This document shows, piece after piece, positions 52,551-60,562 of a stretch of 64,000 nucleotides of DNA. Position numbers and translations under genes: made by a program. This stretch comes from Aequorivita sp. CIP111184. Lineage in GTDB: Bacteria > Bacteroidota > Bacteroidia > Flavobacteriales > Flavobacteriaceae. The notes under the pieces are model-generated. The model was not told the origin of the DNA. It made no database searches and was given only the letters and a program-made list of their open reading frames with translations. Each line of letters starts with the position of its first letter. The first letter of the stretch is position 1. The stretch lies in assembly GCF_900489465.1 (NCBI RefSeq), contig NZ_UEFQ01000013.1, forward strand, positions 744,001 through 808,000. Direction: 5' to 3'.

Positions 52551-52847
52551 ATGTCAAAATTTGGAGAATTAATTGAAACTCGTATCCCAGTTCTTTTGGA
52601 CTTTTATGCAGAATGGGACGAGTCTTGCAAGGAAATGCACCCCGTTTTGAGAGACGTAGCCGCCGCATTGGGCGATAAGGCTCGCGTAATTAAAATAGAC
52701 GTGGAGAAGAATAAAGAACTTGCCGAAGCACTTCGGGTGAAGGGACTTCCCACACTTATGATTTACAAAAATGGCGAAATGAAATGGCGCCAAAGTGGAG
52801 AACAAGATGCCAATACACTTATTGGGCTTGTTAATGAATACGTCTAA
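52551..52847 (+). CDS. Thioredoxin-fold protein lacking the first active-site cysteine
   Basis: This 98-residue protein has the thioredoxin fold: PVLLDFYAEWDESCKEMHPVLRDVA near the start, IDVEKNKELAEALRVKGLPTLMIYKNGEMKWR after it, including the conserved cis-Pro in GLPTLM. The active site reads WDESC rather than WCGPC, so the nucleophilic first cysteine is absent and only the second cysteine (Cys27) remains. Oxidoreductase activity of the usual type is therefore unlikely; a chaperone-like, binding or monothiol role is possible. No signal peptide, so cytoplasmic. It is followed by an imperfect hairpin. Confidence 0.88.
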   Translation: MSKFGELIETRIPVLLDFYAEWDESCKEMHPVLRDVAAALGDKARVIKIDVEKNKELAEALRVKGLPTLMIYKNGEMKWRQSGEQDANTLIGLVNEYV

Positions 52848-52882
52848 AGCTATATAATCAAATTTATTTTTTTTCTTTTTTG

Positions 52883-52915
52883 CCTAAACGTGTTTAAGGG
52901 TATTTAAACGTTTAG
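52883..52915 (+). terminator. Imperfect hairpin after the thioredoxin-like gene
   Basis: CCTAAACGTGTTTAA and TTAAACGTTTAGG pair over about 9 clean bases plus a bulged continuation; T-rich bases follow. Confidence 0.5.
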
Positions 52916-53063
52916 GTTTCCCTATTTTATTTTTAACTTTAGTTACACTATATTAATTCTTACATCAAAAGTTAAAAATATTTAATTTTATCGTTAAAGT
53001 GCAATTTTTACCGATTAGAATGTTTATTATTGTCGGAAAAACTTTACTTAATACCCTAGCGCT

Positions 53064-54557
53064 ATGAATATTTCTTACTCAAAATCTTGCTTTAAAGCAG
53101 GATTTGTACTCTTTACATTTTTACTTTTTTCGACAATTTCACAGGCTCAGGTAGGTATTGGAAATACTAGCCCTGCTGCTTCTTCTGCACTTGATATTAC
53201 ATCTACTACTCAAGGTCTTTTAGCGCCGAGAATGACTACTGCAGAGCGTGTGGCAATCACTACTCCTGCAAATAGTCTTTTGGTTTATGATATTACTTTA
53301 AAATCTTTTTATTATTATGATACAACTGTCCTTCCAGCACCTGGGAGTTGGATAAAAATAAATGCAGCTGCCAATCAACGTAATAATTTTAAATTGGTAA
53401 AGTCTGCGGCTGATTTGGCTCCAGAACTTACTGCGGGAGGATCTACATATAAGCTTACATCGAATACTTATTACGAAATCAATGGTACAATTACATTGAC
53501 TGCTCCTATAGATTTGAACAATGCATATATTTCTGGACTTGATGCAAATGAAGATGTTCTCGACTTTACGGCAGGAACTGTTTTTGCTGGAAATACGGGT
53601 GGAAGTATAAGAAATATTACTATTAAAGGTGCGAAGGCATTTAATATAACTGGGCCAGGAATTGCTACTTCTACCTCACTTCTTATTCAAAATACTATCG
53701 TTGACGGCATGACAACGAGTGTAGGTAGTATATCTGGTTTTGGTCTTTATTTTGGAAATATTAATCAATTTATAAATAATACGAATGGAATTACTTATAG
53801 CAATATTGGAAATTTACTTTTAAGCAATCAAGCTTGGCTCTCTACTAATATTGGAACATTTGAGAAATTTACTGGAAATTTTGGATTAGTAGAAAAGGCA
53901 AGTGGTTTTAGTACTGCTAATGGAACTGCCGTGGCGCTTGATGTAAGTACAACAGGTTTGGCTGTGTCAAATGGTGTATTAATTGGGACAGTATTTTCAG
54001 GTACAAGCACTACTTATATAAAAGGTTATGCTGCTGCAAACACATATCCTGGATATAATTTTAGTAATGCTTGGACCGTAAACTGTCCGGGAATTCCTAG
54101 GGAATCTGATGATGTGGCTACGGGAGATATTAACTTAAATGCAGCTGTTGGAAGTGGAGCATTAACCACATTTTCAGGAACCGGAACTGGAAGTAGAAAA
54201 AAAGTTTCTGGAACGACTACATCAAACAGTCTTTTTCGTTTTATTAAAGATGGAGATAATAAAATTATATATGACGGTTCGAAAAAGAGATATTTTCAGA
54301 TATCAGCATCCGTTTCTTACCAAGCAACTGACGATATTACAGCTATACTTTATATTGCCAAAAACGGGAGTGTAGTGACAGAAACCAAAGTCTATGGTCG
54401 TGGCTCTACTGGATTTTTTACAAGTGCGGGAATTCTAGCCTTGCCTATTATCGGCACAATTGAGTTGGCAAAAGGTGATTTTATTGAAATCTGGGCTGAA
54501 CGCTATTCTGGTTCGGGAAATATGCAAACGCTTTCACTAAATCTTACTGCTAGATAA
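53064..54557 (+). CDS. Secreted fibre-like surface protein
   Basis: The 497-residue protein has a signal peptide (about 1-29, ending SQAQ) and then the flavobacterial surface-protein lead-in VGIGNTSPAASSALDI and GLLAPRMTTAERVAI. The middle (about 110-340) is made of short Asn/Gly/Ile/Thr-rich repeats such as NIGNLLLSNQAWLS, compatible with a beta-helix or fibre stalk. The C-terminal 110 residues (RYFQISASVSYQA, FIEIWAERYSGSGNMQTLSLNLTAR) look like a jelly-roll tip of the tail-fibre or C1q type. It has no T9SS domain and no barrel. Its nature as an adhesin or fibre is inferred from composition; function unknown. Confidence 0.75.
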   Translation: MNISYSKSCFKAGFVLFTFLLFSTISQAQVGIGNTSPAASSALDITSTTQGLLAPRMTTAERVAITTPANSLLVYDITLKSFYYYDTTVLPAPGSWIKINAAANQRNNFKLVKSAADLAPELTAGGSTYKLTSNTYYEINGTITLTAPIDLNNAYISGLDANEDVLDFTAGTVFAGNTGGSIRNITIKGAKAFNITGPGIATSTSLLIQNTIVDGMTTSVGSISGFGLYFGNINQFINNTNGITYSNIGNLLLSNQAWLSTNIGTFEKFTGNFGLVEKASGFSTANGTAVALDVSTTGLAVSNGVLIGTVFSGTSTTYIKGYAAANTYPGYNFSNAWTVNCPGIPRESDDVATGDINLNAAVGSGALTTFSGTGTGSRKKVSGTTTSNSLFRFIKDGDNKIIYDGSKKRYFQISASVSYQATDDITAILYIAKNGSVVTETKVYGRGSTGFFTSAGILALPIIGTIELAKGDFIEIWAERYSGSGNMQTLSLNLTAR

Positions 54558-54566
54558 AATAGGCAA

Positions 54567-55211
54567 TTAACAAATAGATTTATACGACAATCCCTTCTCC
54601 TCAATTCTATCCAAAACCTTCGGCAAAACATACCGAAGGTTTTTTTCTGCCTTTAGGCTATCGTGAAAAACTACAACACTCCCAGGCTTGATGTTTTTTA
54701 GAACATTTTGTAGGCATTTTTCTTCAGAAATAGTAGCGTCGTAGTCATAACTAATTATATCCCACATCACAATTTTAAATCCTTTTTTCTGAAGGATTTT
54801 AGCTTGTTTTGAAGTGATTTTTCCATACGGCGGACGGAAAAGAGATGGTTGATTGCTGATTGTTGATTGCTGACTGTTGATCTTTGAATTATTTATCATT
54901 TCTCTTTCAGCCTTTTCAACATTCTCAATATATTGTGTTGTTTTGGTTTGCCAACCATTTAAATGATTAAATGTGTGGTTACCCACGGAATGACCTTCAG
55001 CAATTATTCTTCTGAAAATTTCAGGATGTTTTTTTACATTTTCGCCGATACAAAAAAACGTAGCTTTTGCATTGTGCTTTTTTAATTCGTCCAAAACCCA
55101 CGGCGTAACTTCCGGAATTGGGCCGTCATCAAAAGTTAGATAGACTGAATCCTTTTTACGCGAAAATGCCCAAATCCGCTCAGGGTATAACCGCTGAATG
55201 AATCTGGGCAT
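54567..55211 (-). CDS. Polysaccharide deacetylase (NodB homology)
   Basis: This 214-residue carbohydrate esterase family 4 protein shows the catalytic motifs in order: LTFDDGP (motif 1), GNHTFNHL (motif 2, His pair), RPPYGKITSK (motif 3) and the C-terminal VVFHDSLK. It should remove acetyl groups from GlcNAc-type sugars, in peptidoglycan or exopolysaccharide. Between motifs 2 and 3 lies a Ser/Asn/Gln stretch, NNSKINSQQSTISNQPS, encoded by a run of heptanucleotide repeats (see repeat entry) that is not part of the usual fold. I start at the ATG of MPRFIQRLYPERIW; a TTG seven codons upstream is weaker. It lies 27 bases after the GT117 gene. Confidence 0.9.
   Translation of the reverse strand: MPRFIQRLYPERIWAFSRKKDSVYLTFDDGPIPEVTPWVLDELKKHNAKATFFCIGENVKKHPEIFRRIIAEGHSVGNHTFNHLNGWQTKTTQYIENVEKAEREMINNSKINSQQSTISNQPSLFRPPYGKITSKQAKILQKKGFKIVMWDIISYDYDATISEEKCLQNVLKNIKPGSVVVFHDSLKAEKNLRYVLPKVLDRIEEKGLSYKSIC
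54846..54880. repeat. Heptanucleotide repeat tract inside the deacetylase gene
   Basis: Five 7-base units follow one another: TGGTTGA, TTGCTGA, TTGTTGA, TTGCTGA, CTGTTGA (minus strand TCARCAR-type). Seven is not a multiple of three, so gain or loss of one unit would shift the reading frame and cut off motif 3 and the C-terminal catalytic part; only changes of three units keep frame. The TTGATTGCTGA words also resemble dispersed repeats in flavobacterial genomes. Confidence 0.75.
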
Positions 55212-55238
55212 TTTTACTAAACGTAGTTGCAAATTTTA

Positions 55239-58200
55239 TTAATTTACGGGTGTTTCTTCATCAATTTGCTTGGTGGGTTCACGTTCCATTTGTTTCAAAA
55301 GATTGGAATCTAAAGGAATCTCGATAGTGGAATCCTTTTGAACGTCCTTGTCCAAATCCATCGCTTCGTCTGGAGAATAGAAATGACGGAACAGCTTTAA
55401 ATAGTCATTAAACTTCTTTGCTTCGGCGCGGCCATACGCTTCATCATCATACATTACTACTAGTTGTACCAAGCTTCGGTAGCGTTCCATATCGCTAATT
55501 ATTTCCTCTGCAATGACGCGCTGTTTGTTGAATTTAAGACTATTATAATACGAAAGATGTTCTTGGTATTTTTTAGACACATCTTCGTAAACTTTTCGTG
55601 CTTTTTCTTTTTTATCCAATTCATAGTAACCAATAACGTAAGGCTCCAACAAAGAGTAGTATTCAAAATAATCTACGGGCATTTTCTCCATTGCCAAATC
55701 CAGCACTTTTTCAGCTTTTCCATTTTCCCCTTCATTAATTAATGTCTCTGCAAGGCGAGCAAGATTGCTGCGATAGGTTATTCCGTTTCTACGTGTTTCG
55801 GTATCGTGGTATATGTCTGGGCTGCCACTGTTGCCCCAATCCCAGGACATAACAATGTTGTACATTTTGTCGGCGTCAATACGCCCCATATCAAAAGGAC
55901 TTCTCTTGTTAATGGCAGTTTTTATGGGAACTAGTTTGTAAACCACGCCATCTAATTGCAGATAGTCTTTCATCCATAAATAATCGTCATCGCCAAAACT
56001 TCCACCGCTAAAATATATTGGGCGTTCCCAATTATTATTGGCAATGATGTCTAGCATCAACATTCGGTTTTTATATAAAACATCTCCTTTAAGATTGATG
56101 TCTATATAGGGAACGATTTTATCTGCATCTTTCGGGTCTACGATTCCGCTGCGAAGCACAGCTTCTTTATCTACGGGAACACGAATAATTTTTGATGGGA
56201 AAGTATTTACTTGTTGCCCACTAGGCAACTCCATTTGTGTGGCAGGACTATCGTTCGCAACAAAATTCATCCACGTTTTAATGTCAATGGTATCCTGCGT
56301 AGTTTTTTGATAGATCAAAAAGTCGCGTGTGCCCCATCGGTATTTGTCGTGAGTTAATTGTGAAGGGATTGGATCGCTGGTAAAAGCTTTCTTTTTCATA
56401 TCATCAATATACCAATCTGTTTGGAAAAGGCTGGTGTTCACAATACGAACGTCTTGGCGGTAGCCTTCAATATTCTGTGCATACCACAGCGCAAAGGTGT
56501 CATTATCTCCAATGGTGAAAAGGATTGCATTTTTATCGCACGAATCCAAATACATTTTTCCCATAGACTGTGCTGTATAGCGGTTGCTACGGTCGTGGTC
56601 GTCCCAGTTTTGGCTTGCCAACAAAATAGGTGCTGCCAAAGCTGTCGCAATTATAACAACGGGAAGTGCAATTTTCGGTTTTAAATAATTTTTCAAAAGA
56701 TCAAAAAGTGCGTAAACGCCGTAACCTATCCACATTGCGAAAACATAAAAACTTCCAACTAATGCATAGTCGCGTTCACGCGGTTCGAAGGGTCTTTCGT
56801 TGAGGTATATTTTTAACGCAAGCCCTGTAAAAAGGAAGAAAACCAATAGCACCCAAAAACTTTTTTGATCATTTTTAAAGTGAAAAACCAATCCGATAAT
56901 TCCTAAAATTAAAGGCAGGAAAAAGTAGGTGTTCCGAGCTTTATTGCTTGTCATATCACTGGGGAGCTCATCTTGATTTCCCAAACGGAGCTGATCTATA
57001 AATTTAACGCCGCTAATCCAGTTTCCATGAAGATCTGTATATTGACCTTGCACATCATCCTGTCTTCCTGTAAAATTCCACATAAAATAGCGCCAGTACA
57101 TATAGCCAAACTGGAACTCGAACATAAATTTCATATTCTGAAAAAACGATGGTTTCTTAATGTCAAGATATTGTCCAAAATTCTTTAAAAATTTATCGTA
57201 ATCACCTTTGTCAACCAGGTTTTGGTTATAGGCTTGCTTAAATTTATTTACTTCCTCAACAAGTCGGGGCTCACTTAAATATTCACTTTTAATAGAAAAA
57301 TCAAGTCCGCCAGTGAACTCCATATAATTGGCGTTATGCTCTGTGCTCCACATTCTTGGCAAAAAAGCTTTTTGTGAATCATCAGTATTTTGACTAGCGT
57401 TTTTAAAGTTGTTTACAATAATGTATTTGCCAGTGGTTTCATCTTTTTCGTATTTCGGTTTATCATCCTTATACGGATTGTTTTCATCAAGACCCACATA
57501 GGTTTCTGTGAAGAGAGGGCCGTAAAATAAATGCGTTTCTGGATACTGCTCTCGGTTGTAATAAGCTAACAGTTCACGGGCATTGTTTGGGTTATTCTCA
57601 TTAATCACCGTTCCCGCATTGGCGCGTATTGGAAGCATCAACCAACTTGAAAAACCCATAAATATAAAAAGAACGCAAAGAAGCAAGGTGTTTAATTGCT
57701 TATAACCTTTGTGGTGTGTTAAGCGCAGTCCGTAAACAAAAAGGATAATAAATAATAATGCGGCAAATATGGTCCCCGAGTTGAAGGGAAGCCCCATGCT
57801 GTTAACGAAAAACAATTCCGAAGCACTAAAAAACTTCATGGTCATCGGCAACAAAAGCTTGAAGATGAAAAGAAGAATGGCAACGGTTACAATATTTGCA
57901 ATTATAAAATTTTTAACCGTAATGGTTTTATAATGTTTAAAGAAATACAGAAACCCAATAGCTGGAATGGTAAGCAGAGCCATAAAGTGAACCCCAAAAG
58001 AAAGCCCAATAATAAAGGCAATGAGAATCGCCCAGCGATTGCCGCGAGGCTCAAGCATTTCACGTTCCCAGCGGAGCGCTGTGTAAAAGAGCACAGACAT
58101 TAAAAATGCGGCACTTGCATACACTTCAGCCTCAACTGCGTTAAACCAAAAACTGTCCGTAAATCCAAAAGCAAGCGCTCCAATTGCTGAACTGGCAATA

Positions 58201-58562
58201 ATAGCGATGGAATTGTTTCTATCAATTTCTTGGTGTTTTGAAACAATGTTCGTCAATAATATGGAAAGCGACCAAAAAAGAAATAAAACAGTAAAAGCAC
58301 TGGAGAAAACCGACATCAAGTTAATTGTTAAAGCGATGTGAGAAGCGTCTGGAGCAAAAATAGAGAAAAATGCACCGAGCAATTGGTAAAGTGGAGCTCC
58401 GGGTGGGTGGCCAACTTCTAGGTTGCTAGCGGTAGTTATATACTCACCAGCATCCCAAAAACTGGCGGTAGGTTCTACTGTAAGCCAGTAAGTTGTGAGT
58501 GCAATAGCAAATACAATCCAGCCTGTAATTTTGTTCCATTTTGTAAAGTTGAAAGAACCCAT
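55239..58562 (-). CDS. DUF2723 / GT117-family glycosyltransferase
   Basis: This 1107-residue protein has an N-terminal membrane part of about 10-12 helices typical of DUF2723 proteins, with the signature TASFWDAGEYITTASNLEVGHPPGAPLYQ close to the start, and a large soluble C-terminal region (about 640-1107) ending in helical repeats (NEGENGKAEKVLDLAMEK, ELDKKEKARKVYEDV). The fold class is GT-C; in Bacteroidota these proteins are linked to glycosylation at the cell envelope. The acceptor and sugar are unknown. It precedes the deacetylase on the same strand (27-base gap), which is compatible with a shared envelope-polysaccharide role. Confidence 0.92.
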   Translation of the reverse strand: MGSFNFTKWNKITGWIVFAIALTTYWLTVEPTASFWDAGEYITTASNLEVGHPPGAPLYQLLGAFFSIFAPDASHIALTINLMSVFSSAFTVLFLFWSLSILLTNIVSKHQEIDRNNSIAIIASSAIGALAFGFTDSFWFNAVEAEVYASAAFLMSVLFYTALRWEREMLEPRGNRWAILIAFIIGLSFGVHFMALLTIPAIGFLYFFKHYKTITVKNFIIANIVTVAILLFIFKLLLPMTMKFFSASELFFVNSMGLPFNSGTIFAALLFIILFVYGLRLTHHKGYKQLNTLLLCVLFIFMGFSSWLMLPIRANAGTVINENNPNNARELLAYYNREQYPETHLFYGPLFTETYVGLDENNPYKDDKPKYEKDETTGKYIIVNNFKNASQNTDDSQKAFLPRMWSTEHNANYMEFTGGLDFSIKSEYLSEPRLVEEVNKFKQAYNQNLVDKGDYDKFLKNFGQYLDIKKPSFFQNMKFMFEFQFGYMYWRYFMWNFTGRQDDVQGQYTDLHGNWISGVKFIDQLRLGNQDELPSDMTSNKARNTYFFLPLILGIIGLVFHFKNDQKSFWVLLVFFLFTGLALKIYLNERPFEPRERDYALVGSFYVFAMWIGYGVYALFDLLKNYLKPKIALPVVIIATALAAPILLASQNWDDHDRSNRYTAQSMGKMYLDSCDKNAILFTIGDNDTFALWYAQNIEGYRQDVRIVNTSLFQTDWYIDDMKKKAFTSDPIPSQLTHDKYRWGTRDFLIYQKTTQDTIDIKTWMNFVANDSPATQMELPSGQQVNTFPSKIIRVPVDKEAVLRSGIVDPKDADKIVPYIDINLKGDVLYKNRMLMLDIIANNNWERPIYFSGGSFGDDDYLWMKDYLQLDGVVYKLVPIKTAINKRSPFDMGRIDADKMYNIVMSWDWGNSGSPDIYHDTETRRNGITYRSNLARLAETLINEGENGKAEKVLDLAMEKMPVDYFEYYSLLEPYVIGYYELDKKEKARKVYEDVSKKYQEHLSYYNSLKFNKQRVIAEEIISDMERYRSLVQLVVMYDDEAYGRAEAKKFNDYLKLFRHFYSPDEAMDLDKDVQKDSTIEIPLDSNLLKQMEREPTKQIDEETPVN

Positions 58563-58707
58563 AAGTGCATAAAATTTTAATGGGACGAATTTACTAATAA
58601 TATAGATAGCCCCAAGTATCTAATTGATGTAACGTGCAATATGATGTGATATTTTTAACGAGATAAAGGTCTGCAAAATACAAACTGTATTTTTTTATAT
58701 TAAAATA

Positions 58708-58738
58708 TTTGTACAAGCCAAACTTTGTATTAAATTTG
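58708..58738 (+). promoter_or_regulatory. Promoter of tRNA-Gln (TTTG-N19-TAAATTTG)
   Basis: A -33 TTTG (58708-58711) and a -7 box TAAATTTG (58731-58738) are 19 bases apart, a full consensus Bacteroidota promoter. Transcription would begin near 58745, leaving about 55 bases before the tRNA. Confidence 0.75.
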
Positions 58739-58799
58739 CACCTCCTAGGCGAAAAAATATTTTTAGCTTCGGTGGGTGAAAGCCCAAATTTTTTTGAAT

Positions 58800-58872
58800 T
58801 GGCCCATGGTGTAACTGGCAACACGTCTGTTTTTGGTACAGAAGAGTCTAGGTTCGAGCCCTAGTGGGCCAA
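58800..58872 (+). tRNA. tRNA-Gln (anticodon TTG)
   Basis: A 73-nt tRNA: acceptor TGGCCCA/TGGGCCA with discriminator A, anticodon stem TCTGT/ACAGA with loop TTTTGGT and anticodon TTG, T arm CTAGG-TTCGAGC-CCTAG. The 3' CCA is not encoded. It is followed by an intrinsic terminator. Confidence 0.96.
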
Positions 58873-58875
58873 CAT

Positions 58876-58909
58876 AAGTCTCAATCTATTATTAGATTGG
58901 GACTTTTTT
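58876..58909 (+). terminator. Intrinsic terminator after tRNA-Gln
   Basis: AGTCTCAATCTA and TAGATTGGGACT form a 12-bp stem (one G-U pair) followed by TTTTTT. Confidence 0.85.
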
Positions 58910-59188
58910 CATTTATAACTGTTCTTGTGGAAAGTAGCCCAAATCATTATGGGTGGAAAAGTGAAAAAGCCTCCGATAGTTGTACATATAACTTTTCTCA
59001 TCAAGTATTCCAATCTTGAAAAAGGTTGGAATTTTCTTTTTCGACAAATTTAAATTGATTGTCCTGCGTGAAAGTGGTTGGTTTTATTGGATAAATAAAC
59101 TTTGTAATTCCCAGCGTATTTGTTCCGTTTAGCCTAATCGTTTAAGTGGGTAGAATTTTTTATTTAAGCAATTAAAAAAATATTTCAA
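58910..59188. other. Gap between tRNA-Gln and the tandem paralogues
   Basis: About 280 bases with only a 33-codon frame of no recognisable content. I see no RNA gene or repeat that I can defend. Confidence 0.6.
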
Positions 59189-59196
59189 TATGTTTG
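59189..59196 (+). promoter_or_regulatory. -7 promoter box of the first tandem paralogue
   Basis: TATGTTTG matches TAnnTTTG. An in-frame ATG (59190) that would start a longer frame lies inside this box; the true start is the ATG at 59226. Confidence 0.5.
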
Positions 59197-59225
59197 TAAT
59201 ACGTAAAACCTTAACTAAAACAATT

Positions 59226-59828
59226 ATGAAGAAACAATTAACGCTGATTGCCGTGCTGTTTTGCACTACTTTTATGTTTTCACAAAAAGTAAAAGTAACC
59301 CAAGGTGATTTTAAAAATTTAAAAGGAATAACTGCATACAATCTTGAGTTTGATTACTCAAATCTTTCCATTCCAAAATACAAATCTGAAGAGGAGTTTC
59401 TTGAGGATAAAATGGCTAAGAGAGATGAAAAGAATCCAGAATCTGGTGAAAAATTCAAAGAATCTTGGTTTGCTGATCGTCCAAATCGTTATGAGCCTAA
59501 ATTTATTGAATCATTTAACAAGCGTTTTGATGATGGTGAAGTGAAGGTAGGGAATAACATTGGCGCAGAATATACAATGAAAGTGCACACTACAATGATG
59601 TATGCCGGTTATAACGTAGGGGTAGTTCGCCAAAATTCAAAAATTGAAGCAACTATTTCAATTTACAAAACTGGAGACCCAAGCAATGTTATTTTTTCAG
59701 GAAACTATACAAAAGTTGAAGGTAATGGAGCCTTCGGAATGGATTATGATTCTGGATACAGAATTTCTGAAGCCTATGCAAAATTGGCAAAAGAACTTGC
59801 GGCAAACATTCGAAAAAAAGCTAAATAA
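59226..59828 (+). CDS. Secreted protein, tandem paralogue 1, unknown function
   Basis: This 200-residue protein has a signal peptide (MKKQLTLIAVLFCTTFMFSQ) and a predicted alpha/beta mature domain. It shares with its neighbour the motifs [S/T]-x-[F]-KNLK-x-I-x-x-YN-L-x-F-DYS-[D/N]-L, E-[E/S]-WF-[A/S]-DR-x-x-RYEP-[K/R]-[F/Y]-I and a SIYK/ET segment, and ends with a Lys/Arg-rich tail. The family resembles no named group that I know; a periplasmic or surface role is likely. Start chosen at the ATG after the promoter box. Confidence 0.85.
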   Translation: MKKQLTLIAVLFCTTFMFSQKVKVTQGDFKNLKGITAYNLEFDYSNLSIPKYKSEEEFLEDKMAKRDEKNPESGEKFKESWFADRPNRYEPKFIESFNKRFDDGEVKVGNNIGAEYTMKVHTTMMYAGYNVGVVRQNSKIEATISIYKTGDPSNVIFSGNYTKVEGNGAFGMDYDSGYRISEAYAKLAKELAANIRKKAK

Positions 59829-59862
59829 TTTTAGCCTTAAGAATACTTAATACATTATTATT

Positions 59863-59893
59863 AAACAGCTGCCAAGTTTAGGCGGCTGTTTTG
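59863..59893 (+). terminator. Terminator between the tandem paralogues
   Basis: AAACAGCTGCC and GGCGGCTGTTT pair over 11 bp (one G-U pair) around a 7-base loop and are followed by T-rich DNA, so each paralogue can be transcribed as its own unit. Confidence 0.8.
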
Positions 59894-59932
59894 TTAAATT
59901 GTTTATTTTGTTCAAGTTTAAATTCTATCAAA

Positions 59933-60562
59933 ATGAAATTTGCTATTTTTTTTATTCTATTTATTTTTTTGTCAGTCGGTCATTTTGCCCAGGAAATCAA
60001 TATAGTTTCAGGCAGTTTCAAAAATCTGAAGGATATTTCGGAATACAACTTGGTTTTTGATTATTCAGATCTCGCTGTAAAGGATTTTGAAAACGAAGAA
60101 GCATATCTTCAAAAAACAATGTTGGAAAAAGAACAAGCCAAATCCGGAAATGCACGTGTGTTCCGTGAAGAATGGTTTAGTGACAGAGCATACAGATATG
60201 AGCCCAGATATATAAAAGCTTTTAATGAATATTTTAAAAATGAAGAGATAAAGGTGATAAAAAACCAGTCAGATTTGCCCTATTCCATTAAAATCCATAC
60301 TACAGAAATCTACCCAGGATATAATAATGGTTTTATAAGAAAAAGTGGAAATCTTGAAATAACCATTTCCATTTATGAAACAGAAAACACTGAAAATATT
60401 CTCTTTTCAGCAAATATAACTGATGTAGAATGTACGTATTCTGGAGATAAATCAACACTGGAAGGATTTGATTTTCATCAAGGAGAAAGAATAGCATACG
60501 GTTATTGGAACCTTGCTAAATTTTTCGCAAAAAAAATGAGGAGAGGTATTAAGTATAATTAA
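59933..60562 (+). CDS. Secreted protein, tandem paralogue 2, unknown function
   Basis: This 209-residue protein has a signal peptide (MKFAIFFILFIFLSVGHFAQ) and the same conserved domain as its neighbour, with FKNLKDISEYNLVFDYSDL, REEWFSDRAYRYEPRYIKAFNEYF and NLEITISIYETEN. The two are roughly 35-40 percent identical by eye. It converges with the FAD oxidoreductase gene, overlapping by 4 bases. Start is the ATG of MKFAIF; an upstream TTG frame begins inside the terminator. Confidence 0.85.
   Translation: MKFAIFFILFIFLSVGHFAQEINIVSGSFKNLKDISEYNLVFDYSDLAVKDFENEEAYLQKTMLEKEQAKSGNARVFREEWFSDRAYRYEPRYIKAFNEYFKNEEIKVIKNQSDLPYSIKIHTTEIYPGYNNGFIRKSGNLEITISIYETENTENILFSANITDVECTYSGDKSTLEGFDFHQGERIAYGYWNLAKFFAKKMRRGIKYN

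Noticed and set aside
53064-54557. Prophage tail-fibre gene.
   Set aside because: No capsid, tail, lysis or integrase genes are nearby and it has a normal signal peptide, so a cellular surface protein is more likely.
58949-59050. A 33-codon plus-strand ATG frame after the tRNA-Gln terminator (begins MGGKVKKPP).
   Set aside because: Too short, no signal peptide, no ribosome-site support and no recognisable content.
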